A stretch of DNA of 64,000 nucleotides from an uncultured Acetatifactor sp. (GTDB taxonomy: Bacteria > Bacillota > Clostridia > Lachnospirales > Lachnospiraceae), in assembly GCA_910584375.1 (NCBI GenBank), contig CAJUAH010000007.1, positions 104,257-168,256 on the forward strand. Direction: 5' to 3'. The notes under the pieces are model-generated. The model did not search any database. It was not told where the DNA came from and saw nothing but the letters and a program-made list of their open reading frames with translations. The stretch's first letter is position 1; every line of letters begins with the position of its first letter. Both the position numbers and the translations under genes were made by a program. Shown here piece after piece: positions 52,748 through 61,200 of this stretch.

Positions 52748-53553
52748 TAACATTAGATCCCGAAACCCTGCGGCGATTGCAACTGACAGAACTGGAACTG
52801 TTGCAGGAGGTTGACCGCATATGCAGGAAATGTGATATTCACTACAATATAATTGCCGGAACACTGCTTGGGGCAGTCCGGCATGGCGGCTTTATTCCCT
52901 GGGATGACGACGCGGATGTGGCTCTGCTGCGTCCGGAGTATGAGAAGTTCCGCTGGGCATGTGAGAACGAGCTGAATACGGACAGATTTTATTTCCAGGA
53001 TCATCAGAATACGCCGGGCTATCGCTGGGGATATGGCAAACTGCGCCGTAAGGACACGCTGTTTTTACGGGAACATCAGGAGCATATGCCCTATGAGCAA
53101 GGGGTGTTTATCGATGTGTTCCCGCTTGACTATGTGCCGGATCACTACCTGCTGCGCAGCCTGCACAATTTTAAGTGTTTCATCTACCGCAAGTTTTTCT
53201 GGTCCGAGGTGGGAAGAATAGCGGATAAGTCCGCAGGGATGCGGAAACTTTATTCCCTGATGAGTAAAGTGCCGGAAAAAACGCTAAAAAACAGTTTCAA
53301 CCGTTTTATTCGCAAGTCGGACAGGCATAGAACGGGATGGGTCAGAATCCTGACTTTTCCCACGCCCAACAGGGAGTACGGCTATAGAACCAGATGGTAT
53401 GAGGACTCTGCGGAGATAGAGTTTGAGGGGGCAAGCTTTGTGGGGATAAAGGATTATGAGGGATATCTGACCTTTAAATTTGGCGAGTACAGGGAGCTGC
53501 CGCCGGAGGAACAGCGGAAAGTGCATCCCGTCAGCGATATTAAGCTGATATAG
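52744..53553 (+). CDS. LicD-family phosphotransferase
   Basis: This 269-residue protein has the LicD/nucleotidyltransferase-like pattern: LLQEVDRICRK, AGTLLGAVRHGGFIPWDDDAD with the three Asp of the metal site, then YGKLRRKDT and IDVFPLDYVPD. LicD proteins move phosphocholine or other phospho-alcohols from CDP carriers to surface glycans. In this locus the CDP-polyol made by the 42254 gene product is a candidate donor. It follows the ATPase-nuclease pair with a 4-base overlap, an unusual placement. Confidence 0.9.
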   Translation: MITLDPETLRRLQLTELELLQEVDRICRKCDIHYNIIAGTLLGAVRHGGFIPWDDDADVALLRPEYEKFRWACENELNTDRFYFQDHQNTPGYRWGYGKLRRKDTLFLREHQEHMPYEQGVFIDVFPLDYVPDHYLLRSLHNFKCFIYRKFFWSEVGRIADKSAGMRKLYSLMSKVPEKTLKNSFNRFIRKSDRHRTGWVRILTFPTPNREYGYRTRWYEDSAEIEFEGASFVGIKDYEGYLTFKFGEYRELPPEEQRKVHPVSDIKLI

Positions 53554-53593
53554 AAAATGTTTAAAGAAAATTGTTGAAATGGTATACAAAAGG

Positions 53594-53663
53594 TTGTTTT
53601 TTTCAATAAAACAGGATATTATATACGATATAGTTGAAAATGGAACAATTCTAATGATATAGT
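53594..53663 (+). promoter_or_regulatory. Two tandem promoter candidates before the small-gene unit
   Basis: The first is TTGTTT (53594-53599), 17 bases, TATTAT (53617-53622). The second is TTGAAA (53634-53639), 18 bases, TATAGT (53658-53663) with a TG extended -10 just before it. They lie in the AT-rich 190-base gap before the gene at 53744, which has no strong ribosome site. Confidence 0.5.
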
Positions 53664-53743
53664 GTAAAATAGAATATAGCTATTGGGCTGTAATCGATAA
53701 GGGGATATGTATAGAACTGGGGTAGGTGCAAATACAATAGAGT

Positions 53744-54217
53744 ATGAACAGGCGTAAAATAAATTTCTCATGGATAAATGATTTTAGTTTGCTTATTGTT
53801 AAATATGGAATGCCACAAATAGTTAAAGAAGGTATTTTTATTTTGATTGTTGTCGGTATATTTTTCACGGAGGAAGAGACAGGGAAAATATTTTCTCTTG
53901 TTACCTTTATGGCAACTACATGCATAGACTCAGCGATTATTCTTCACAAAAGCGCAAAGGAGGATATAAGTAAAGTCCTTTTCCTCCAACTGTTGTATGT
54001 TATTTGTATGTTTGGAGGAATCCTGTATTTAATAATTGGGCGTTTCTACCCGAAAATAGGGGTTTCTCCCAAAATAATGGGTGCCCTTACTGTAATCAAT
54101 CTGATAGAACCGATATTTGAGACTACATATCAGATTTTAAGTAACAAACGTCAAGAGAAAGACAATTGTTATAAAAATCAGAATAAAACTGAAGAAGACC
54201 AAGAAAGAGGTGCTTGA
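53744..54217 (+). CDS. Small four-helix membrane protein of unknown function
   Basis: I do not recognise the family of this 157-residue protein. It has about four membrane segments (roughly residues 10-40, 50-65, 78-98, 108-128) and a charged Lys/Asn/Glu-rich tail. The base composition is markedly more AT-rich than the sugar genes to the left, suggesting separate origin. It starts a three-gene unit closed by the terminator at 54973. The ribosome site before the ATG is weak. Confidence 0.55.
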   Translation: MNRRKINFSWINDFSLLIVKYGMPQIVKEGIFILIVVGIFFTEEETGKIFSLVTFMATTCIDSAIILHKSAKEDISKVLFLQLLYVICMFGGILYLIIGRFYPKIGVSPKIMGALTVINLIEPIFETTYQILSNKRQEKDNCYKNQNKTEEDQERGA

Positions 54218-54218
54218 A

Positions 54219-54389
54219 ATGGAGATTTTGCTAAGTATAGTTTGTATCATTGTCGTTTTTGTTATTTGCGGACGCGCGGTAATTATGGATGTGAGAAATC
54301 CGAAACCCTTGATGGAAAACGGGGATAAAAGATTTGACGAAGTAACAAAAGTCAAAACGCGAAGTATTTTTTATTCTGAGGTAAGGTAG
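54219..54389 (+). CDS. 56-residue single-helix membrane protein
   Basis: The ATG follows the previous stop by one base and runs 56 codons to TAG 54387-54389. The protein has one N-terminal membrane helix (about residues 3-19: MEILLSIVCIIVVFV) and a polar tail. Its tight spacing between two other genes of the unit and the AGAGG before the start favour a real gene. The function is unknown. Confidence 0.5.
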   Translation: MEILLSIVCIIVVFVICGRAVIMDVRNPKPLMENGDKRFDEVTKVKTRSIFYSEVR

Positions 54390-54395
54390 AACTTT

Positions 54396-54977
54396 ATGGA
54401 AAAAACAGATTTTGAAGAGTTCTGTGCCTTGACAATTGACGCCTATATTGACGAATTGGTGGAAATGGATAAAGAATATGGCGCGCTGATAGTTCGAGAA
54501 AGCCGGAAAAAATATGTATATTTATTTTATGAAATTGCAAGAATGAATATACGGAAATATTTTATGCAACTAGAGAGCAAGCCAATGGATCGTCATAAAA
54601 TAGGTTCCGTTATGGCATATGCGATTTTGAGAAGTAAGATTATCAAGGTTAATCGTTTGATTCCCGATTTGCCGGAAAAAATATTGATGGCGAACGAATA
54701 TCTTGCATTCACTGTCGCAATGAATATAGTTGAGATGTATAAGCGAGGGATGAAAGATTATAAATTTTATGAAGAATATACATTGATTATGCCCAGAACA
54801 TTTCATGAGGATATAAAGGGCACAGAAAGTGTGTATCTGAGCAATGTGTGTAAAGCTTTGTACTATATTCCGAGTATACGGCGATTTGATATATTTGCTT
54901 ATGCGAACATACTGTTTTTGCTGGAGAAATATACAGATCTGAGAAAGGAATGTGACGAATCGGATCAAAAAAAATAA
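54396..54977 (+). CDS. Helical protein of unknown function
   Basis: I do not recognise the family of this 193-residue soluble, mostly helical protein. It starts with an acidic EKTDFEEF segment and includes RKKYVYLFYEIARMNIRKYF. It has no obvious catalytic motif. It begins 6 bases after the small membrane gene and is closed by a perfect 12-base stem terminator. A regulatory or immunity-like role for the preceding membrane proteins is only a guess. Confidence 0.5.
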   Translation: MEKTDFEEFCALTIDAYIDELVEMDKEYGALIVRESRKKYVYLFYEIARMNIRKYFMQLESKPMDRHKIGSVMAYAILRSKIIKVNRLIPDLPEKILMANEYLAFTVAMNIVEMYKRGMKDYKFYEEYTLIMPRTFHEDIKGTESVYLSNVCKALYYIPSIRRFDIFAYANILFLLEKYTDLRKECDESDQKK

Positions 54978-55010
54978 GGATTCGAGTGCAGAAACCGAAT
55001 CCTTATTTGC
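54973..55010 (+). terminator. Rho-independent terminator after the small-gene unit
   Basis: AATAAGGATTCG (54973-54984) pairs perfectly with CGAATCCTTATT (54996-55007) around an 11-base loop. The stem is A-T rich at its base, with a short T-run at its end, and begins within the stop codon region of the 54396 gene. Confidence 0.75.
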
Positions 55011-55048
55011 TGTGTTAAGTGTCATTGGGCTAACATGGGAGGAATGAG

Positions 55049-55912
55049 ATGCAGATATATTTTTGGGGAACGGGCCGTCTGGTAGGAAAGGTAGTAGGAA
55101 GATATATTGCTATAGAAAATATAGCAGGCTTTATAGACAATGACAGAGCCAAGACGGAATATATGGGAAAGCCCGTGTACCGTCCGGAGGAAATGTCAGG
55201 CAGGGAGTACGACGCCATCTGTGTTGCGAATCTGTATGCCAAGGAGATATACAGACAGTGTCAGGACATTGGGATCTGCCTTGACAGGGTGATCTTCCTG
55301 TATAACAACTGCGATTTGCGGGATATGAATGAGGATTATGGGTTCGCAGAGGCTGTGTTGGGGAAAGAGTACGCCGAGATTGTAAGGAGACGTTACCATG
55401 TGGTGCGGGGAACGGAGGCTTACGGCGACCTGTTCCTGGAGGATGAAAAGGGAGCGTATTATGATACGGATTATGTCAGAATCAAATCCTTTGAACTGGC
55501 CGTAAAGGAAATCAGAAAGCGGAAACTGGAAGGCGCGGTGGCCGAGGTGGGTGTTTTCAGGGGCGAATTTGCGCAGTATATCAACCAGGCGTTTCCTAAC
55601 AGTACATGTTATCTGTTTGATACCTTTGAGGGATTTAACGCCAATGAGGCTCTCAGCGAGATGAAAAACGGAAACTGCACGGATGCGTTTGTACAAGCGT
55701 ATAAGCAGACAAATATTGGCACTGTGCTGGAGAGAATGAAGTATCTGGACAACGTCGTGATCAAACAAGGATATTTCCCGGAGTCTTTGGATGGGCTTGA
55801 GGACAAATTTATATTTGTCTCTGTAGATGTGGATTTTGAGAACTCCATCTATGAAAGCCTGAGATATTTTTGGCCAAGATTATGCGGGGGGGGGGATGAT
55901 CTTTGTGCATGA
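55049..55912 (+). CDS. TylF/MycF-like methyltransferase with N-terminal Rossmann module, cut short by a G-tract
   Basis: The first about 90 residues form a small Rossmann-like domain (IYFWGTGRLVGK, GKPVYRPEE). Residues about 110-285 are a TylF/MycF-type O-methyltransferase (VAEVGVFRGEFAQYI, LFDTFEGF). The frame hits TGA at 55910 just after ten consecutive G residues (55886-55895). With nine G's the protein would continue to TAA 56031-56033 and gain the normal end (FVHDYN and a VIIK tail). As written the last strands of the fold and its metal-site region are lost, so the product is probably inactive in this state. GGAGGAATGAG precedes the ATG. Confidence 0.8.
   Translation: MQIYFWGTGRLVGKVVGRYIAIENIAGFIDNDRAKTEYMGKPVYRPEEMSGREYDAICVANLYAKEIYRQCQDIGICLDRVIFLYNNCDLRDMNEDYGFAEAVLGKEYAEIVRRRYHVVRGTEAYGDLFLEDEKGAYYDTDYVRIKSFELAVKEIRKRKLEGAVAEVGVFRGEFAQYINQAFPNSTCYLFDTFEGFNANEALSEMKNGNCTDAFVQAYKQTNIGTVLERMKYLDNVVIKQGYFPESLDGLEDKFIFVSVDVDFENSIYESLRYFWPRLCGGGDDLCA
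55886..55895 (+). repeat. Homopolymeric G10 tract in the methyltransferase gene
   Basis: Ten consecutive G residues lie in the coding region. A tract of nine or twelve would restore the family reading frame; ten gives a stop 17 bases later. Such tracts change length by slippage and act as on-off switches in surface-polysaccharide genes of other bacteria. An assembly or sequencing length error cannot be excluded. Confidence 0.7.
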
Positions 55913-56033
55913 TTACAATAGCAGCCTTCTCGGTGTGGAAAGGGCTGTGGATCGATTTGAGCGGGAGGAGCAGATCAGGCTGTGTAAAATGCCTCTTTGC
56001 GACGCTAATGGGACGTTAGTGATCATAAAGTAA
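55896..56033 (+). pseudogene. Out-of-frame 3' end of the TylF-like methyltransferase
   Basis: This stretch encodes the missing 46 or so residues (starting MIFVHDYN, ending LVIIK) in the frame reached with a nine-G tract. FVHDY and the final VIIK strand match the end of TylF-type enzymes. It is separated from the upstream part only by the G-tract. Confidence 0.65.
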
Positions 56034-56052
56034 AGCTTTAATAAGGAACAGG

Positions 56053-58221
56053 ATGTTTATGGGCAGTAATGAGGGAAATAAAGATAACGATTATCAAATT
56101 GAAATAGATTCTTTTAAGAAAAATTTTAATAAGTTTAAAGATAGAAAAATCGTGCTGTATGGTATAGGTCGCTATACAGCTACTTTACTGCCTGCAATCA
56201 AAGAATTCCATGTCGTAGGATTAATGGACAGGGATGGTGACAATATAGGAAAAGAAATGTATGGAGTCCCTATACTCAGTAAAGAAGAGGCTGAACAGCA
56301 GGCGGATTTAATCATTATTAATACGGCTGAAACCTATTGGAGGATTATATATAAAAGGATTTGCGAGTTGAGCATTCCCGTTTATTATCTAAACGGTGAA
56401 AAAGCTGTCGAGCAGGCGACGGATTGTTCCCGCCGGGATAATCCTTACTGGCAGCAGACATTGGATCAATTGCGGGAAACGATATATCACAGTGATGTTG
56501 TCTCTTTTGACATATATGACACGCTCATTATGCGTAAGGTACTCATGCCACAAGATGTATTTAAATTGGTGGAGAAACGGATTCATTTGCAGATGGGGCT
56601 GGATTTAGATTTTTATCAGGCAAGGTTGGCAGTTGACTTAAAATGCAATGATGCCTGCATGTTGTTGGATAACGTTTATATGGAATTAAATAAAAAGCTG
56701 CGATTAGAGAAAGAAGTTTTGGAGGCAATCCAACAAATTGAAATAGAAACCGAGATGGAATGTTGCGTTCCGAGACGGGATATGGTAACACTGTATAACG
56801 AGATTGCGGCAAAAAAAGAAGTCTATTTAATAAGCGACATGTATCTGCCAGCTGAAGTTATAAACAAAATATTAAGAGCTTGTGGAGTAGAAAAAACGGA
56901 GAGTCTTTGGATCTCCGGAGAGAAAAAAAAGAATAAGAAAAGCGGATCATTATGGAAAAGTTATTCCGAGGAAGTTGTAAAAGGAAGAAGAGCTCTTCAT
57001 ATTGGGGATAATCTGTCCAGCGATATTGGGATTCCCCGTCAATATGGCATTGATGTTTACTATATTATGAATAGTGCAACTATGTGGGAAAAATCCTCCT
57101 TGGGAGATTTTGTGCCCAAGATACAGACATTGGAGGAGTCCGTGTTTGCGGGAATGCTTGGGACAAAGATTTTTAACAGTCCCTTTGCATTAAACGCGCA
57201 TCGGGGAATTGTGTATTTTGAAGATTTTTGGCAGTTGGGATATTGCTTGTTTGGTGGGATAATATATTCATTTCTGGTGTGGCTACTGAAAGAAACGAGG
57301 GAAAGACATATTGAAAGAGTCTTTTTCTTTGCAAGAGACGGATATTTTTTAAAAAAAGATTATCAATATTTAATGGATGTGTGTAGTGGAAAAAACTGGC
57401 CCAAGGCAATTTATCTGGGTATCTCCAGAAGATTAGCCCTTATATCTTCCATGGAAGATACGATTGGGCTGGATTGTATTATGAATGTGCCATATCATGG
57501 CACGTTTGAACAATTTATGGAGAGCAGATTTGATATCCAAATCGGGAAAGATGATATTCATGCCAGAGAAGAAATAAATTTTCCAAAGGATGTAGGGAAA
57601 ATCTCGGAGTGGCTGAAACCTTATCAAGAAAAAATATTAATGAGGATCAAAAAAGAGAAGGCAGATTATTTGGCGTATGTTAATCAATTTGATATCAATG
57701 AGAATGACGGTGTGATTGATCTATGGTTTTATGGCAATAATCAATATTGTCTTTCTAAGGCAGTCGATAAATCTTTGACAGGGTTTTACTTTGCCGCGAA
57801 TTTGACAGAGGATAATAAGTGTAAAAACAATAATATATTGGTACCTTGTTTCCAAAAAAATGAGGACAAGAGTGCTAAGGAATGCAACTTAAAGAAGGCC
57901 GATATATTTATTGAAAGTTTTTTGACCGCCCCTTATGGAATGATCAAGGCCGTGGATAAAACAGGAGATTTTATATGCGCTACGGAAGGAATGAACCAGA
58001 AATATTTTATTGAACGCAATATTATCAATCAGGGTGTTTGCGGATTTATTAAAGACTATGTCGGACTTATGGGGCAATGTGCTGGTCTGTCACCTGGATT
58101 TGTAGATCTTTTTTTTGAAAATTATGTAAAAGGGAATATGGAACTGGATATAAGAATTAAAGAGATATTTTACTACGATAACGCATTTATGCATTGCAGG
58201 GAATCCAAAATTTTTGATTGA
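56053..58221 (+). CDS. Multidomain protein: Rossmann module, HAD phosphatase-like domain and unknown C-terminus
   Basis: In this 722-residue protein, residues about 20-120 are the small Rossmann-like module (IVLYGIGRYTA, YGVPILSKEE). About 150-360 is a HAD domain with motif I SFDIYDTLIMRK and motif IV HIGDNLSSDI. About 370-722 is a region I cannot name, with FFFARDGYFLKKD and GISRRLALISS. HAD proteins of this type are seen in capsule loci; a sugar-phosphate phosphatase or transferase role is inferred. AAGGAA lies just before ATG 56053; ATG 56059 is an alternative. Confidence 0.72.
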   Translation: MFMGSNEGNKDNDYQIEIDSFKKNFNKFKDRKIVLYGIGRYTATLLPAIKEFHVVGLMDRDGDNIGKEMYGVPILSKEEAEQQADLIIINTAETYWRIIYKRICELSIPVYYLNGEKAVEQATDCSRRDNPYWQQTLDQLRETIYHSDVVSFDIYDTLIMRKVLMPQDVFKLVEKRIHLQMGLDLDFYQARLAVDLKCNDACMLLDNVYMELNKKLRLEKEVLEAIQQIEIETEMECCVPRRDMVTLYNEIAAKKEVYLISDMYLPAEVINKILRACGVEKTESLWISGEKKKNKKSGSLWKSYSEEVVKGRRALHIGDNLSSDIGIPRQYGIDVYYIMNSATMWEKSSLGDFVPKIQTLEESVFAGMLGTKIFNSPFALNAHRGIVYFEDFWQLGYCLFGGIIYSFLVWLLKETRERHIERVFFFARDGYFLKKDYQYLMDVCSGKNWPKAIYLGISRRLALISSMEDTIGLDCIMNVPYHGTFEQFMESRFDIQIGKDDIHAREEINFPKDVGKISEWLKPYQEKILMRIKKEKADYLAYVNQFDINENDGVIDLWFYGNNQYCLSKAVDKSLTGFYFAANLTEDNKCKNNNILVPCFQKNEDKSAKECNLKKADIFIESFLTAPYGMIKAVDKTGDFICATEGMNQKYFIERNIINQGVCGFIKDYVGLMGQCAGLSPGFVDLFFENYVKGNMELDIRIKEIFYYDNAFMHCRESKIFD

Positions 58222-58279
58222 TAGGAAAGAATCGGTGCAAAACGGAAAATGTTAGTGTTCACTGGAAAGTAGGGAAACT

Positions 58280-59584
58280 ATGGAATTTGTTATTTATGGA
58301 GCCGGATATCGAGGGAAACGGTTGCAAAAATATCTGGGTAATGAAAGGGTTGTAGCTTATATAGACAGCAATGAAGATAAATTGCTGGATCTATTCAATG
58401 GAAAGCCTGTTATTAGTCTGAATGCCTATATTAAGAATTATGGTGATACATTTGTTATTATTTCTCCTGGATACTCGGAAAACTGTGAAATAGAGAGTAT
58501 GTTGGTTTCCAAGGGGATATATAATTTTTGTAATTTAGCTGAATTGCCTTCAGAGTTTCAGGGGTATGGCACTCGAGGATTTCTTGACAGTTTTGATTTT
58601 AATACATTTAGTTCAGAGAAGAGCTATTATATATATGGTTTTAATGCATTTAGTCTGATGATATATGAAACCATGAGACACAAGGCTTTAAATGTGCGTA
58701 TTGTGATGGGCTACGAAATGGATCCGGAGCAGAAAAAAAAGATATCTGACATATATGGAGATATACCTTTTGGGGTGGAAAAATCGTGTTCAAAAGGGAA
58801 TGAAGTAGTTATTTTGGCTGCAAGAGAAACTGAAAATATATTACAACGTTTGTTTGGTAGCGCAGAGAGGATAGATGCGTATGACTATTCAGCAGACCTG
58901 CCAGAATATCGTAATAAACAAACAGAATGTATGAAACATGCGTATAGGGAACGAGAGAGATGCTTTATTGTGGCCACAGGCCCAAGTTTGAGAGAAGAAG
59001 ACTTGGGGACTCTCTGGCAGAACCGCGATTTTTGTATAGGAATGAACAGAATATATATGCATAAAGGATCATGGATGCCAGATGTATATGTATGTGTTGA
59101 TTCACAGCTTATACGTGATAGTCAAGAAGAAATTGACAAATATGGGAGCCATATCAAATTTATAGGAGACAGCTGTCAGGATTTTTGGATGAAAGAACAT
59201 AAAAATACGTACAGGATTCATACTATTGCGCAGGATTCCTACAGATTGCTTCCTAATTTCTCAATAGACATATCCCAAAAGGTCTACGGTGGCGCAACAG
59301 TTACTTACCCATGTATTCAGATTGCCATATATTTGGGGTTTAAGAAGATTTATTTGGTAGGTGTAGATTGCAATTATGTTAAAAACAGTGTTAATAATTA
59401 TTTTTTTAAAAGCAATGTGGAGGATAATAGGAATCATCACGAGGACAGGATGATTTCATCATATATAGCTGCAAAAAAATACGCGGACGAACATGGTATC
59501 AAGATATATAACGCAACTCGCGGGGGAGCCCTGGAAGTATTTGAGAGGGTAGATTTTGACAGCCTTTTTAAAGGAGGAAAATGA
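58280..59584 (+). CDS. Rossmann module fused to a DUF115/GT42-like glycosyltransferase domain
   Basis: This 434-residue protein begins with the shared small Rossmann-like module (FVIYGAGYRGKRL, GKPVISL). The C-terminal half (about 230-425) has FIVATGPSLREEDL near its start and, later, GGATVTYPCIQIAIYLG with VGVDCNY. These are the order and spacing of DUF115 and of CMP-sialic-acid-using GT42 enzymes. Because kdsB follows with a 4-base overlap, a CMP-Kdo-dependent transferase is an attractive guess. That role is inference; the fold assignment is moderately supported. Confidence 0.66.
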   Translation: MEFVIYGAGYRGKRLQKYLGNERVVAYIDSNEDKLLDLFNGKPVISLNAYIKNYGDTFVIISPGYSENCEIESMLVSKGIYNFCNLAELPSEFQGYGTRGFLDSFDFNTFSSEKSYYIYGFNAFSLMIYETMRHKALNVRIVMGYEMDPEQKKKISDIYGDIPFGVEKSCSKGNEVVILAARETENILQRLFGSAERIDAYDYSADLPEYRNKQTECMKHAYRERERCFIVATGPSLREEDLGTLWQNRDFCIGMNRIYMHKGSWMPDVYVCVDSQLIRDSQEEIDKYGSHIKFIGDSCQDFWMKEHKNTYRIHTIAQDSYRLLPNFSIDISQKVYGGATVTYPCIQIAIYLGFKKIYLVGVDCNYVKNSVNNYFFKSNVEDNRNHHEDRMISSYIAAKKYADEHGIKIYNATRGGALEVFERVDFDSLFKGGK

Positions 59585-60315
59585 CAGTGAAAAAGATAAT
59601 TGCCGTAATTCCTGCCCGTTACCAGTCATCCCGTTTCCCGGGTAAGCCGTTGGCGATGATAGCGGGTAAACCCATGGTGCAGCATGTGTATGAGCGTGTT
59701 AAGCAGGTAGGGGATATCGGGAAAGTGTTTGTGGCTACAGATGATGAACGGATATATAATTGCGTGAGGAGTTTTGGCGGCGAGACTGTCCTGACGGGAG
59801 AATGCAGCTGTGGAACAGAACGGGTATATCAGGCGGCTGAAAAGGAGAACTATGACATTGTAATCAATGTCCAGGGGGATGAACCCCTTATCCATCCCCG
59901 TATGATTCAGGAACTGATCGACACAATGCTTGATCGGAAGGCAATGATGGCAACCCTGTGTAAGGAACTCAAGACAATGGAAGAGGTAATGAATCCTAAC
60001 ATTGTAAAAGTCGTTAAGGATTTGCAGGGAGACGCGGTCTATTTTTCCAGAAATCCAATCCCATATAATCGGGATAATATTGAGGATATCAGGTACTTTA
60101 AGCATATTGGGATATACAGTTATTCCAGAGAATTTTTAGAACAATATGTAAATTTGCCCAGGTCTCCGTTAGAGCGCGCGGAAAATTTGGAACAGCTCAG
60201 AGCGCTGGAAAACGGCTATAAGATAGCTGTTGCCGAAACGCAGTATGATAGCGTTGGCGTAGACTTGCCAGAGCATATTCAGCGAATTGAGGAGATATTG
60301 AAACATGAAACATAA
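59581..60315 (+). CDS. kdsB: CMP-Kdo synthetase (3-deoxy-manno-octulosonate cytidylyltransferase)
   Basis: This 244-residue protein matches KdsB in length and motifs: AVIPARYQSSRFPGKPL, VATDDERI, NVQGDEPLI, YFSRNPIPY and HIGIYSY. It activates Kdo with CTP. AAAGGAGG precedes the ATG, which overlaps the glycosyltransferase stop (ATGA). It begins a four-gene set that covers every step from arabinose 5-phosphate formation to CMP-Kdo. Confidence 0.95.
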   Translation: MTVKKIIAVIPARYQSSRFPGKPLAMIAGKPMVQHVYERVKQVGDIGKVFVATDDERIYNCVRSFGGETVLTGECSCGTERVYQAAEKENYDIVINVQGDEPLIHPRMIQELIDTMLDRKAMMATLCKELKTMEEVMNPNIVKVVKDLQGDAVYFSRNPIPYNRDNIEDIRYFKHIGIYSYSREFLEQYVNLPRSPLERAENLEQLRALENGYKIAVAETQYDSVGVDLPEHIQRIEEILKHET

Positions 60316-61081
60316 GTTTATTGTAGTTGCGGGCCCCTGCGTAATCGAATCAGAGGAAACTACATTTAAAATTGCGGAGCGTCTTAAGGAAATTGCAGAG
60401 CCCTTGGATATAGATTTTTATTTTAAGGCATCTTTTGACAAGGCAAACAGGACAGGAATAGAGTCTTTTCGGGGGCCAGGACTGGAAGTGGGTTTAAGGA
60501 TATTAAAACAGGTGAAAGAATATTATGGATTAAAAATTGTTACAGATATCCATGAGCCCTATCAAGCGGAAAAGGCTGCCCAAGTATGCGATATTCTGCA
60601 GATTCCGGCTTTTTTGTGCCGCCAGACCGATCTGTTGGTGGCGGCGGCAAAGACGGGGCGCTGTATAAATGTGAAAAAGGCACAGTTTTTGGCGCCATGG
60701 GATATGAAAAATGTAGTACATAAGTTGGAACAGGCAGGCAATAGAAATATTATGCTTTGTGAGCGGGGAACCAGTTTTGGATATAACACACTTGTGGTGG
60801 ACATGACTTCGATTGTAGAGATGAAGAAAACGGGTTATCCGGTTATTTTTGACGGCACACATAGCGTACAGAAACCGGGCGGCAATGGGACTACAACCGG
60901 AGGGAATAGAGAGTATGTTCCCTATCTGGCCAAAGCGGCTGTCGCGGCTGGCGCGGACGGCCTGTTTTTGGAGACGCATTTTGATCCAGATAAGGCTCTG
61001 TCAGATGGGCCCAATATGATCTCTTTGGATACTGTCAGGGAGTTGCTGGAAACCTGTCTTAAAATTCGCGAGATCATATAA
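60305..61081 (+). CDS. kdsA: Kdo-8-phosphate synthase
   Basis: This 258-residue protein has AGPCVIESE, KASFDKANRT, TDIHEP, CRQTDLL and FDGTHSVQKPG. Cys12 in AGPC corresponds to the metal ligand of the metal-dependent class; metal-independent KdsA has Asn there. It condenses arabinose 5-phosphate and phosphoenolpyruvate. Its start lies 11 bases inside kdsB. It is slightly shorter than the E. coli enzyme, as usual for the metal-dependent class. Confidence 0.95.
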   Translation: MKHKFIVVAGPCVIESEETTFKIAERLKEIAEPLDIDFYFKASFDKANRTGIESFRGPGLEVGLRILKQVKEYYGLKIVTDIHEPYQAEKAAQVCDILQIPAFLCRQTDLLVAAAKTGRCINVKKAQFLAPWDMKNVVHKLEQAGNRNIMLCERGTSFGYNTLVVDMTSIVEMKKTGYPVIFDGTHSVQKPGGNGTTTGGNREYVPYLAKAAVAAGADGLFLETHFDPDKALSDGPNMISLDTVRELLETCLKIREII

Positions 61082-61148
61082 ATATCCGCAAAGAGCAGAG
61101 TCAGGTAAGCGGACAGGCAACTGCTCATCGTTAAATCGCATGAAATCA

Positions 61149-61157
61149 TGATATAAT
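61149..61157 (+). promoter_or_regulatory. Extended -10 promoter before kdsD
   Basis: TGATATAAT contains the extended TG and a perfect TATAAT (61152-61157). There is no good -35 at 17 bases (TTAAAT at 61131 would have a 15-base spacer). Transcription would start near 61164, which rules out the in-frame GTG at 61162 as the kdsD start. Confidence 0.6.
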
Positions 61158-61200
61158 ATATGTGAATCAGGATGATAAAAGGTATGGGGAGATAAAGAGA

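Noticed and set aside
61081..61148. Possible riboswitch before kdsD
   Set aside because: The gap before the extended -10 is short, shows no conserved riboswitch core that I recognise and lies upstream of the transcript start.
61162..61200. Upstream GTG start for kdsD
   Set aside because: It coincides with the probable transcription start after TATAAT at 61152-61157, so no ribosome site could be present; ATG 61201 fits the family.
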